Shown here in pieces: positions 1 through 7,786 of a stretch of 64,000 nucleotides of DNA; positions within the stretch are counted from its first letter, which is position 1; every line of letters starts with the position of its first letter. The stretch covers positions 744,001-808,000 of the forward strand of contig JACJXW010000006.1 of NCBI GenBank assembly GCA_020636405.1. The letters run 5' to 3'. Position numbers and translations under genes: made by a program. The stretch is from Lewinellaceae bacterium. Its GTDB lineage: Bacteria > Bacteroidota > Bacteroidia > Chitinophagales > Saprospiraceae. Below the pieces are notes generated by a model, which worked only from the letters and a program-made list of their open reading frames with translations, had not been told where the DNA came from and searched no databases.

Positions 1-1
1 G

Positions 2-676
2 TATAAGAACCGCGATGACGCGGGGCAGGTGTCGGGTTCTCCCTACCAGTTCGTGCGCCTGTATTGGGGGACGCCTTTGTATTGGGTGACACGGGGTTAT
101 GCCGTTCTCGACCGGACGGCAATGCCGATCGTTGGCGAAGGGAAGGCGGAGCCCAATGATTCCTTTCGCAGCCAGCTGGTAGCCAATGCCAGGGCCGCTA
201 TTGAAAAACTGACGGCAATGGGCATTGCCGATCCCGGCAGAGTAGGTGTCGGCGGCCATTCCTATGGTGCTTTTATGACGGCCAACCTCTTGGCCCATTC
301 CGACCTTTTTGCCGCCGGTATTGCCCGCAGTGGAGCTTACAACCGCACCCTGACGCCATTTGGTTTTCAGAGCGAAGAACGCACCTATTGGGATGCTCCC
401 GAAACCTATTACGCCATGTCTCCATTTATGCACGCCGAAAAGATCAATGAGCCGATACTGCTGATCCACGGAGAAGCCGATAATAATAGTGGAACCTTCC
501 CGATCCAGAGCGAACGATTGTACCAGGCCATTAATGGACTGGGAGGGAAGGCACGGTTGGTGATGCTTCCCCACGAGAGCCACGGGTACCAGGCCCGCGA
601 GTCTATTCTGCACATGCTATGGGAAATGGACCAGTGGCTGGAGAAGTATGTAAAGCAAAAAGAGGTGCAGCCCTGA
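2..676 (+). CDS. Prolyl oligopeptidase family (S9) peptidase, 3' part only
   Basis: C-terminal catalytic domain of an S9 serine peptidase (dipeptidyl/acylaminoacyl peptidase type). The frame is open to the left window edge, reading YKNRDDAGQVSGSP before the first possible in-window start (GTG at 29), so the real start lies upstream. The nucleophile is in GGHSYGA (Ser codon near 259), the acid is probably the Asp of HGEADNN and the base the His of HESHGY, in the usual Ser-Asp-His order of the alpha/beta-hydrolase fold. Family members are usually 700-900 aa with an N-terminal beta-propeller, so about 225 aa here is the end of a larger, probably secreted or periplasmic, enzyme. Substrate cannot be told. 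Confidence 0.9.
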   Translation, partial: YKNRDDAGQVSGSPYQFVRLYWGTPLYWVTRGYAVLDRTAMPIVGEGKAEPNDSFRSQLVANARAAIEKLTAMGIADPGRVGVGGHSYGAFMTANLLAHSDLFAAGIARSGAYNRTLTPFGFQSEERTYWDAPETYYAMSPFMHAEKINEPILLIHGEADNNSGTFPIQSERLYQAINGLGGKARLVMLPHESHGYQARESILHMLWEMDQWLEKYVKQKEVQP

Positions 677-724
677 GTACTCCATTCAGAGGAGAATGCT
701 TCCTCGAAATATGAGCCGGAGGGG

Positions 725-1366
725 TTATTTCAGCACCTCGGCAGCAATGGCCAGGTCGAAGTTGATCTCGATCTGGTCATTTACTTTGACCAGGCCGAGC
801 ATTGCACTCGGAGGAGCGATGTTGAAATCGGTCATTTTAATGGTGTATCGGCTAATGAAGCGATATGCTTCCGGACTGGTTTTTCGGGCCTTTACTTCCA
901 GTTGGACGGTGCGTGTGGTGCCGGCAACCGTCAGGAGGGCCCTGGTCGTTAGTTGTCGCCAATCCGATCCTCCCGCCAGGTTGACGCCATTTTTCAGGCT
1001 GGCCTCTTCGATGATGATGCCGATGGACGGATACTCGTCTGCCCGGAGGGTATGGTGAAGGTCCTTATTCATATTCCGGTTGCCGCAGTCGATATCTTTC
1101 GTTCGGATCTTCAGCTGAGCATTGTCGAATACAGCACTTTGGCTTTCTTCCCTTTCTTCCATTTCCAGCCGTAGGCGAGGGGAAGACTGCACGGATTTAC
1201 AGTTACAGGTAAACGCATTGATGTTGGTCGTCCCTTCCAGGAACAGCTGGCTGGAGGGAAGAATGCGGTAGGAAAGCTGGGCCGAGTGATGTCCGGGGGC
1301 GATGGCGCTAGCCAGGAGAGAGAGGAGGAGCCCTATCGATAGATGGATGATACGTCTGGCTTTCAT
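725..1366 (-). CDS. YceI-like secreted lipocalin-fold protein (second copy)
   Basis: 213 aa with an N-terminal hydrophobic signal (residues 5-23). The YceI pattern is visible: a strand-rich body, N-terminal SYRILPSSQLFLEGTTNINAF, and the ending MTDFNIAPPSAMLGLVKVNDQIEINFDL, close to the equivalent KMADYGMEPPTALMGTIKTGEEVTI of the YceI protein at 2892-3479. YceI proteins form a lipocalin-like barrel that can hold isoprenoid lipids; ligand here is unknown. A TCNC cysteine pair near residue 53 is absent from the other copy. It lies downstream of the outer-membrane protein gene but is separated from it by a strong terminator, so expression may depend on read-through or its own promoter. Confidence 0.8.
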   Translation of the reverse strand: MKARRIIHLSIGLLLSLLASAIAPGHHSAQLSYRILPSSQLFLEGTTNINAFTCNCKSVQSSPRLRLEMEEREESQSAVFDNAQLKIRTKDIDCGNRNMNKDLHHTLRADEYPSIGIIIEEASLKNGVNLAGGSDWRQLTTRALLTVAGTTRTVQLEVKARKTSPEAYRFISRYTIKMTDFNIAPPSAMLGLVKVNDQIEINFDLAIAAEVLK

Positions 1367-1412
1367 GTCAAATACCTTTTTTAGCGTTCAGGGAGCGGGT
1401 CCTGGAAGAAAG

Positions 1413-1451
1413 AAAAAGCCCGGAACGGTTTGGGTTCCGTTCCGGGCTTTT
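1413..1451 (-). terminator. Rho-independent terminator, bidirectional-looking
   Basis: A 12-bp perfect stem (1417-1428 with 1437-1448) around an 8-nt loop, flanked by an A tract on the left and a T tract on the right. It stands just after the leftward outer-membrane protein gene and would also stop rightward transcripts. Confidence 0.85.
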
Positions 1452-1470
1452 GATCAAAACTGGATTAGTA

Positions 1471-2847
1471 CTAGAACCCTACGACTGCTTCAACCATTGC
1501 GCCGTTGAATTGCGCCTGGTGAAGGATATTGGTAACCGGGAATTCTTTATATTCCTGGTTTACGTAAGAAACTTTCAATAACAGGTTCTTGATCGGGTAC
1601 CAGCCGGCTGCAATTTCCAGGCGGTTGGCGGATAAGTCACTGGCGCCGTTGGCATCTCTCACCCTGGCGTTAAGTTCACCGGAGACCTGGTTGTAGCGTG
1701 CGCCGATGTACAGTTGTTCGTTCGGCAGGAACCGATAGAGCCCTTCAATACCGATCTGGGTTACCGTCCGGGTTTCCGGGGTGGCAGCGCCTTCATCTTT
1801 AGGGTCGGTATAGGACAGGCCGGAGGAGGTTTCAAATGTGCCAAACAGTTCCAGTCCTTTGAACTTGATGAAAGGGTTGACCATAAAGCTCTTCACTTCA
1901 CTGGTGAAGCCGGGGTTGAGGCGGCCGGAAGTGAACAATCCGTTCGGGTCGGCGCCGATATAAGCCGCAGCGCCCCTGGGCTTGTAGTATTGCGGTTCGG
2001 CAGCAAGGTAGAAGCGGGAGCCGGCGCGGTCACCAGCGTATAGGGTATTGCGGCCGGCGCCGGTATTCATGTAAGTTGAGCCGGAAAGGCGTACGCGCAG
2101 GTCCGGGTTGATCTGTTTGTCGTAAGCCAGTTTGGCATAGACCGATGGATTGCGGTTGTCGCTTTCTTCGATATTACCGGCGATGTACCCACTCGTCGCC
2201 CCGGCCATAACCATCAGGCCGGAAGGGGAGAAGTAGTAGACCTCACCACCGATCTCTGTGGCAAAAGCATCCATAATGTAGTTCCCAACAAAGGGGTTGT
2301 ACATGGCGTTACCGTTATCCGAGCGGCGGAACTGCATGTCGCCGTAGTTGACCTGGAAGTGGCCGATCTTCACGCGGAAGTTTTCAGAGAACCATTGCGG
2401 GTTGCCGAACATCGGCAGTTTATCGATCTGGATGTAACCGCCCTTTACCCAGAATTCCTGGTGGTGGCGGGAAGACATGTAGTTCTCCAGAGCTACGCGA
2501 ATGCCATCTGCCAATTGGGCGTCGACATATAAATTGGCCGTCGCCAGGTTGAAACCAGGAGCGAGGGGGTATAACTGGTTGCCATTTGCGGGTTTGCCGT
2601 TGACCGTGATGGAGTCATAAGCAGCTGCATTGCTGTGTTCCAGCATTTGATATTGCTGCGTGAAGCTGCCTCCCAGGCGGACCTTCAGCCCTTCAAACGG
2701 GGTGTCCAGGTCTTTCTTGGGTTCAAAGACGTTTACTCCTTCCTGATCATAGGGGCGCCAGTTCTGGATCTTTTGTTGTGCCAGCAGGCTGCCTGCCAGG
2801 AGAAGTGCTAATGCGCTAAGAAATAATTTCGCCATTTTCATGATCAA
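1471..2847 (-). CDS. Outer-membrane beta-barrel (porin-like) protein
   Basis: 458 aa. Signal peptide of about 23 residues ending LLAQ, then a protein of alternating aromatic and polar strands ending VEAVVGF with a C-terminal aromatic residue, as in outer-membrane barrels. Segments such as FRVKIGHFQVNYGDMQFRRS resemble phosphate-selective or DcaP-like porins of Bacteroidota, but the family cannot be fixed. It follows the YceI gene by 44 bp on the same strand without a promoter in between, suggesting one transcript. Start could be any of the first Met codons (residues 1, 3, 5); all keep the signal peptide. Confidence 0.75.
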   Translation of the reverse strand: MIMKMAKLFLSALALLLAGSLLAQQKIQNWRPYDQEGVNVFEPKKDLDTPFEGLKVRLGGSFTQQYQMLEHSNAAAYDSITVNGKPANGNQLYPLAPGFNLATANLYVDAQLADGIRVALENYMSSRHHQEFWVKGGYIQIDKLPMFGNPQWFSENFRVKIGHFQVNYGDMQFRRSDNGNAMYNPFVGNYIMDAFATEIGGEVYYFSPSGLMVMAGATSGYIAGNIEESDNRNPSVYAKLAYDKQINPDLRVRLSGSTYMNTGAGRNTLYAGDRAGSRFYLAAEPQYYKPRGAAAYIGADPNGLFTSGRLNPGFTSEVKSFMVNPFIKFKGLELFGTFETSSGLSYTDPKDEGAATPETRTVTQIGIEGLYRFLPNEQLYIGARYNQVSGELNARVRDANGASDLSANRLEIAAGWYPIKNLLLKVSYVNQEYKEFPVTNILHQAQFNGAMVEAVVGF

Positions 2848-2891
2848 ATGTTTTTTATTTTTCTAAATAGTAAGTGAAAGGGTTGTCTGTC

Positions 2892-3479
2892 TTAATGCGT
2901 TCCGGATGCCTCCCCGCTGGGAGTGAGCGTTAGCTCATACCTGATAGTGACCTCCTCTCCAGTCTTTATCGTGCCCATTAGGGCAGTAGGCGGTTCCATG
3001 CCGTAGTCAGCCATCTTTATGGCCTGGCTACCCTGGAAGGTAATGTTGCCGGTGTTGTCTACTTTGCCCGTTGCGCTCAGGCTTACCGTCTGAGTTTTAC
3101 CGGCGATGGATAACCTACCGGTAGCCTGTATCCTGGAGCCGTTCACAGCGGCCTTATCCAGTAAGAAGGTGATCTTGGGGTATTTGTCTGCTTTTAAGGC
3201 TTCATAGGTCTTGTTGTCCATTATCTTACCCTTTGTGCTGACAATACCCTTTGCCGGAATATTCACTTTGAGGCTATAAATACCGTTGAGCTGAGTGCCG
3301 GAAAAATCCAGGCTGCCAGTGGCATCCAGTTTGGTAACCGCCGACTCCCAATCGTGCAGAGTAGACGTGCCCGCAACGCTCATTTTGAAATCCTTAACCG
3401 TAAATCCATCCTGGGAAAATACGGACAGGTTAACCAACAAAGTGTAAAATGTAATCAGGGATAATTTTTTGATAATCAT
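2892..3479 (-). CDS. YceI-family periplasmic protein
   Basis: 195 aa with a signal peptide (residues 1-22, ending VFSQ). The body shows typical YceI features: SVAGTSTLHDWES near residue 35, LKVNIPAKGIVSTKGKIMDN, YEALKADKYPKITFLL, and the MADYGMEPPTALMGTIKTG ending. YceI proteins are lipocalin-like and bind polyisoprenoid-type ligands in known examples; in Bacteroidota they are often linked to respiratory or stress functions, which is only inference here. It is the first gene of the leftward group and has the TAnnTTTG element (3502-3509) and three palindromic operator-like repeats immediately upstream, so it is likely activated by a Crp/Fnr-type regulator. Confidence 0.85.
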   Translation of the reverse strand: MIIKKLSLITFYTLLVNLSVFSQDGFTVKDFKMSVAGTSTLHDWESAVTKLDATGSLDFSGTQLNGIYSLKVNIPAKGIVSTKGKIMDNKTYEALKADKYPKITFLLDKAAVNGSRIQATGRLSIAGKTQTVSLSATGKVDNTGNITFQGSQAIKMADYGMEPPTALMGTIKTGEEVTIRYELTLTPSGEASGTH

Positions 3480-3501
3480 CGCTTTAATGCTTTTGTTGGA
3501 A

Positions 3502-3509
3502 CAAATATA
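3502..3509 (-). promoter_or_regulatory. -7 promoter element of the YceI/porin group
   Basis: Reads TATATTTG on the minus strand, a perfect match to the Bacteroidota -7 consensus TAnnTTTG, 23 bp before the ATG at 3479. No TTG is seen at the expected -33 position; instead the first palindromic operator sits there, centred about 42-45 bp before the predicted transcription start, the position expected for an activator-dependent (class II Crp/Fnr) promoter. Confidence 0.65.
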
Positions 3510-3532
3510 GCCTGGTAATTCACTGATGGGAA

Positions 3533-3598
3533 ATGATAAATGTCACGTCTATATGTGATGTTTATCACTTTTTGATGTGATTTATATCACGTCTATTG
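3533..3598. promoter_or_regulatory. Three 22-bp-phased Crp/Fnr-like operators
   Basis: Two perfect palindromes of the form GTGAT-N4-ATCAC (3555-3568 and 3577-3590) and one degenerate copy ATGAT-N4-GTCAC (3533-3546). Starts are spaced exactly 22 bp, two helical turns, so the sites lie on one face of the DNA. The GTGA/TCAC half-sites are those of the Crp/Fnr superfamily. The array lies between the YceI promoter and an empty region, so the leftward YceI-porin transcript is the only evident target. Confidence 0.65.
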
Positions 3599-3866
3599 GA
3601 AATGATATTCGGAAGATTGGCGGAACAATGCCAGATTGATTGGAGAAGAAAATTTATTGGAAAAAAAATTTCGGGAATGATCTGTATAGCCCATAGAAAA
3701 TATGGAGCCGATAGGATGGCATTTCTAAAAAAAAAGCCGGAGTTGGTTGACTCCGGCTGGACAAATGTTCATGAGATTATAAATGCATAATGGGATTGCG
3801 GATGGGATTGAGAAGTAATTAGGATTATAATTGTTAATTGGGATTATATAAAGTTATGGGATTAAG

Positions 3867-4009
3867 TTGTTCATGGGATTCTAATTTGTTCATGGGATCA
3901 AGTTGTTCATGGGATTCTAATTTGTATATGGGATTAAGTTGTTCATGGGATTCTAATTGTTCATGGGATCAAGTTGTTCATGGGATTAAGTTGTTCATGG
4001 GATTCTAAT
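3867..4009. repeat. Minisatellite of alternating 17- and 19-bp units
   Basis: Eight tandem units beginning TTGTTCATGGGAT (one is TTGTATATGGGAT), ending either TCTAAT (19 bp) or CAAG/TAAG (17 bp). Lengths in order are 19, 17, 19, 17, 18, 17, 17, 19. A degenerate unit lies just before (3854-3866) and looser TGGGATT words run back to about 3790. No gene spans it. Function unknown. Confidence 0.85.
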
Positions 4010-4345
4010 CGTTGTTTCCGCTTTACAAGTACAAATATAGGGTGGGAATTGGCCGGCAGCAAAAACATTTTTCAGGAGTTTTCGGGTTTTTTTGAATGTA
4101 TTTAAATTCAAATTCAATACTTGTTGTATTATAAGTGTTTGATAATCATTTTTTTGTTGTATTTTAAATTAAAATAAAATAGATGTATTCGATGTTGTTT
4201 TTTTGTTTTTAGTACGCAAAAGTGAAGTTATTTTTTCTGTAAAAGGGTAAAGTAATGATCCTGGTGGGGCAGGAGGTATAAATGAAGGGAGGGGACATGG
4301 GAAAGGTGGATTCGAAAAAGACGGCAAGGAGCCTTTGATTCAGGC

Positions 4346-4463
4346 AAAAAAAAAGCTCACCTTTCAGTGAGCATAAAATTTTGCGGGTTCAATCCCGCAG
4401 AAGATTCCCCATTAGTGTGTTTCTTTATTCGATGAGCCGAAGGTTCGGCGATTATTCAATCAA
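4346..4463 (-). ncRNA. Candidate small RNA with terminator (leftward)
   Basis: In a gene-free stretch the minus strand has a -7-like TAAATTTG (4469-4476), then a 6-bp GCCGAA/TTCGGC hairpin (4436-4449), a GCGGG/CCCGC hairpin (4383-4398), and a classic terminator: GCTCAC/GTGAGC stem (4355-4372) followed by nine U (4346-4354). The only gene to the right is on the other strand, so the terminator is not the end of a known coding transcript. The -33 element is weak. No match to SRP RNA, tmRNA, RNase P or 6S hallmarks was recognised. A short peptide or a long antisense 5' leader are alternatives. Confidence 0.4.
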
Positions 4464-4621
4464 TTATGCAAATTTACAATGAAGTATGGCAAACCGCAGA
4501 GACATTATTTTGAATTTGTTGCATGAGAAAATCATATCATTTTAATTAATTCCTTATTTTAAAAGTGTTTTAGATAGAGTTTGTTGCATCTGATATGTGA
4601 AATTACCCCCAAAATACTGCC

Positions 4622-6064
4622 ATGAAGGGAAAGAAGCTGTTTATGTTGTTGAGTGCGCTCAGCCCCGAGGAATTTGGGCTCCTGGGCAAGGCCGCCAACT
4701 CCCCTTTGCTGAACACCAACTCCAGAGTGGCGGCTTTATATGATTATCTCCATCCATTTTATCCTTCCTTTAGCGGGCAGGGGCTTGAAGACGGTGAGGT
4801 GTTTTCCAGGTTGTTTCCGGATGAAAAATACAACGATTACAAGTTGCGCCGCCTCTTGTCGGCCCTTTCCGCCCTTGTTGAGCAATTTCTGGTTTACCTG
4901 GAAGTGAGGAGAGAAGAGTCGGAAACACCCTTACTGTTGATCCGGGCTATGGGCCGCAGAAACCTGTTCGGGTTGTTTGAAAGGAAGTCTTTGGAAGTAC
5001 TGGAGGCTTTGGAATCTTCGCCTTACCGGGATCTGGACTACTACCGGCGGAAAGTTGAGGTATTCACCAATTATTATTTTCATCCTTTTACAGATAAGCG
5101 CTCGATAGAACCGGCCCGGCTACAGGACCTGGTAAACGATATGGACTATCGATATGCTTTGGAAATGTATCGCCTGGGCAATGAGTTGCGCAATAGGGAA
5201 CGGATCTTCTCCGAGCAGTACCGATTGACCGGGATTGATGCAATGGCTTCTCAGTACGGTGAAGGCATTCTTTCCGAAAATCCGATTTTCCGAACCTATC
5301 GAAGCCTGCTGCTTGCTTATCAGGATGAAAAGAACCCCAAGTTGTTCAAGGAATTGAAGCATAACTTTGTATCCCACGTGGACAAAATGAGAAGGGATGA
5401 CCTCAGCCTGCTTTTTCAACAGCTCCTCAATTATACTGTTCGCCGGATCAATCAGGGGGACAGCGCCTACTATCGGGAAGCACTGAGCCTTTACCGAATG
5501 GGGCTGGAATCGGACTGGCTGATCGATGGAGGCCGCATGAGCGAGGCTACCTTCAGCAATATTGTGATGGTGAGCTGTGAGGAGGGAGCGTACGAGTGGG
5601 CGCATGATTTTATGGGCAAGTATGAAAGTTTCCTCGATGAAGAGAACAGAGAAGACACAATTGCGCATTGTCACAGCTTATGGCATTACTTTCAGGGCCA
5701 GCACGACGAGGCGCTTCAGATACTGGCCAGCCATCGGTTTTCCGGGCCTTTCCAACCCAGTTCCCGGATGACTGCCATTCGCATCTTGTTCGAGCAATTC
5801 TTTACCGATGAATCTTACTTCAGCTTGCTGCTCTCTCAGGTAAGAGCTTTTGAGAAGTTCCTGAGCCGGGACCACTCCCTTTCAAAGGACCGGTCGCTGC
5901 TGCATAAGAATACCCTTTCCCTTCTCCGGAGGGTCGCTATTGCCGTATCCCGGCGGGAGCCTCTTGAAGAGGTCAAAGCATGGGCGCTGGCTGAACTCGA
6001 GGCCGGCCAGGCCTTCATCTTGCGCAACTGGCTTCAGGAAAGAATTCGACAGTTAACGGACTAG
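4622..6064 (+). CDS. Conserved-looking hypothetical helical protein
   Basis: 480 aa, no signal peptide or membrane segment, rich in Leu, Glu and Arg with repeated amphipathic helices, reminiscent of a TPR-like or armadillo-like solenoid. The opening (KLFMLLSALSPEEFGLLGKAANSPLLN) reads like a small helical domain. No catalytic motif is seen and I do not recognise the family. It stands alone, preceded by an AT-rich 150 bp in which the 10-mer TTTGTTGCAT occurs twice (4515 and 4580), and followed by a 450-bp spacer. A real gene by length and composition; function unknown. Confidence 0.75.
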   Translation: MKGKKLFMLLSALSPEEFGLLGKAANSPLLNTNSRVAALYDYLHPFYPSFSGQGLEDGEVFSRLFPDEKYNDYKLRRLLSALSALVEQFLVYLEVRREESETPLLLIRAMGRRNLFGLFERKSLEVLEALESSPYRDLDYYRRKVEVFTNYYFHPFTDKRSIEPARLQDLVNDMDYRYALEMYRLGNELRNRERIFSEQYRLTGIDAMASQYGEGILSENPIFRTYRSLLLAYQDEKNPKLFKELKHNFVSHVDKMRRDDLSLLFQQLLNYTVRRINQGDSAYYREALSLYRMGLESDWLIDGGRMSEATFSNIVMVSCEEGAYEWAHDFMGKYESFLDEENREDTIAHCHSLWHYFQGQHDEALQILASHRFSGPFQPSSRMTAIRILFEQFFTDESYFSLLLSQVRAFEKFLSRDHSLSKDRSLLHKNTLSLLRRVAIAVSRREPLEEVKAWALAELEAGQAFILRNWLQERIRQLTD

Positions 6065-6513
6065 CTTACTGGATGCTGTTCAGCGTTGCTTTTAGTTAAC
6101 CGGAACCATACTTGAAGCATACAACGGATTAACCAGTGATTATATCATCAGTTCCGGTAACACGGGTTGCATTCAGTTTTCTTGGGTTATTTAGTTTGTA
6201 CATAGTGTAATGAATTAAACGATTTGGCTTTCAGGTTGATAAACAATGATATACTTCTCAATGTAATTTTATAGGCTAAAGTGCCCTTTGCTATCTGGAT
6301 TTTTGCATATTTTAATACTGGAAAGGGCTCTCTTTTCGAGTTGATGATGTTAGATGGGATCTTTTATCAGGATTACAATTGAAAGATAGTAAAAATTTCT
6401 TTTACGGTTGTACAATACAACTTTGAAATTCGCCTGCCACCTGAAGGCTGGCGGTTCAACTGCTGCTCCTTCTGCCTTGTTTAATTGGAAGTAAACAAAC
6501 AAAAACCAACAAT
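6065..6513. other. Gene-free spacer
   Basis: AT-rich spacer between two rightward genes. An imperfect inverted repeat (6095-6106 with 6151-6161, GTTAACCGGAAC against GTTCCGGTAAC) may form a long-loop hairpin. No clear TAnnTTTG promoter, RNA gene or ORF with coding character was found. Confidence 0.5.
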
Positions 6514-7698
6514 ATGCCGCAGGTAGATTTCTCTGATACCCAGATTGCATTCGCCGACAAAAGCGATGCCGAACTCAAACGTTCCCACTTGCTCTTTTCT
6601 CTCATGAACTATCCCTGGCTTGTAAAGGCGGGAACCCGCCTGGCAGCCCTGGCCCTCGATCTGAGGTTACCGGTGGAAGGCCTGGTAAAAGCAACCATTT
6701 ACCGACAATTTTGTGGCGGGGAGGACATCGATGAGGTGCGCAGGGTGATCGGCCGGCTGGGAGAGAGCAACATCAAAACAATACTGGACTACGGGGTAGA
6801 GGGTAAAGAGAGGGAAGCTGACTTCGACCGGACTGCTACCTATCTCTCTCAGACCCTCGAATACGCCAAGGAAGATGAAGACATTCACATCATCAGTACT
6901 AAGCTCAGCGGCCTGTTCCGCTTTGCATTGCTCGAAAAAGTGACCCGTGGCGAGCCGCTGGAGGATGCAGAAGCGGAAGAGTACGAAAGAGGCAAGGCCC
7001 GGGTTGATCGGGTCTGTAAAGCCGCTTTTGAATCCAACATCGGCGTCCATGTCGATGCAGAACACAGCTGGATACAGGGGGCAGTCGATGATATTGCCTG
7101 GGAAATGTCGCGCCGCTACAATCAGGAACGGCCCATTGTGATCAATGCCGTGCAGCTGTACCGCAAGGGCCGGTTACAGTTCTTAAAAGACTCTTTGGAA
7201 CACGCCCGGGAAAACAGCTACCTGTGCGCCGTCAAGCTGGTCCGGGGCGCCTATATGGAAAAAGAACGCGCCCGTGCCGAGGCAATGGGTTATCCCAGCC
7301 CTATACACGACAGCCTGGAGGAAACCCACCGGGCATACAACGAAGGGCTTAAGTTCTGTATCGATCACATTGGGGAAGTTTACGTTTGCAATGCCACGCA
7401 CAATGAAGAGAGTTGTCGCCTTCAAACCGAATTGATGCAGGCGAAAAAACTGGACCCCGGGCATCCATTAGTGGCCACTGCCCAACTGTATGGCATGAGC
7501 GATAACCTTTCCTTTAATATGGCCGCAGCGGGATACAACGTTGAAAAATACCTGCCGTACGGCCCGGTCCGGGAAGTGGTTCCTTATCTCATTCGCCGCA
7601 CTCAGGAAAATACTTCCGTTGGAGGGCAGATGAGCCGCGAACTGCAATTGATCCGGAAGGAACTGCAGCGCAGACGGGCAGGGACAAGTGATTCTTGA
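6514..7698 (+). CDS. putA: Proline dehydrogenase (FAD enzyme)
   Basis: 394 aa monofunctional proline dehydrogenase, oxidising L-proline to pyrroline-5-carboxylate and passing electrons through FAD to the quinone pool. The TIM-barrel motifs are clear: VHVDAEHSW near residue 177, KLVRGAYMEKER near 240, VCNATHNEES near 290, and the FAD/substrate-binding ending YLPYGPVREVVPYLIRRTQEN near 345-365. Length fits the bacterial single-domain enzyme; the second-step P5C dehydrogenase is not in the window. No signal peptide; peripheral membrane enzyme in known cases. It is followed by an octamer-repeat hairpin and a convergent gene. Confidence 0.93.
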   Translation: MPQVDFSDTQIAFADKSDAELKRSHLLFSLMNYPWLVKAGTRLAALALDLRLPVEGLVKATIYRQFCGGEDIDEVRRVIGRLGESNIKTILDYGVEGKEREADFDRTATYLSQTLEYAKEDEDIHIISTKLSGLFRFALLEKVTRGEPLEDAEAEEYERGKARVDRVCKAAFESNIGVHVDAEHSWIQGAVDDIAWEMSRRYNQERPIVINAVQLYRKGRLQFLKDSLEHARENSYLCAVKLVRGAYMEKERARAEAMGYPSPIHDSLEETHRAYNEGLKFCIDHIGEVYVCNATHNEESCRLQTELMQAKKLDPGHPLVATAQLYGMSDNLSFNMAAAGYNVEKYLPYGPVREVVPYLIRRTQENTSVGGQMSRELQLIRKELQRRRAGTSDS

Positions 7699-7712
7699 GG
7701 GGCCGGCCGTTT

Positions 7713-7777
7713 GGGCGTGGGGACGTATGGAAGTTGGGACGTGGGGAAGTTGGGACGTATGGACGTAACTTCCCCAC
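7713..7777. repeat. Octamer array GGACGTnn forming a hairpin between convergent genes
   Basis: Seven exactly phased 8-bp units (7713-7768) of the type GGACGTNN or GGAAGTTG. The array's right part forms a perfect 11-bp stem (7741-7751 with 7767-7777, GTGGGGAAGTT/AACTTCCCCAC). It lies between the stops of proline dehydrogenase (+) and glucan phosphorylase (-), so it may serve as a bidirectional terminator though no T tract is present. The same octamer family recurs at 28527-28614. Confidence 0.75.
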
Positions 7778-7786
7778 AACCCAACC

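Noticed and set aside
3596..3790. 64-aa ORF downstream of the Crp/Fnr-like sites
   Set aside because: Starts inside the operator array, has low coding character and ends in the TGGGATT repeat zone; no family resemblance.
3867..4009. Possible CRISPR array
   Set aside because: Units are directly contiguous, with no unique spacers, and no cas gene is present.
4383..4398. GCGGGTTCAATCCCGC, which looks like a tRNA T arm
   Set aside because: The loop has 6 nt instead of 7 and no acceptor, D or anticodon arm surrounds it; kept only as a hairpin of the small-RNA candidate.
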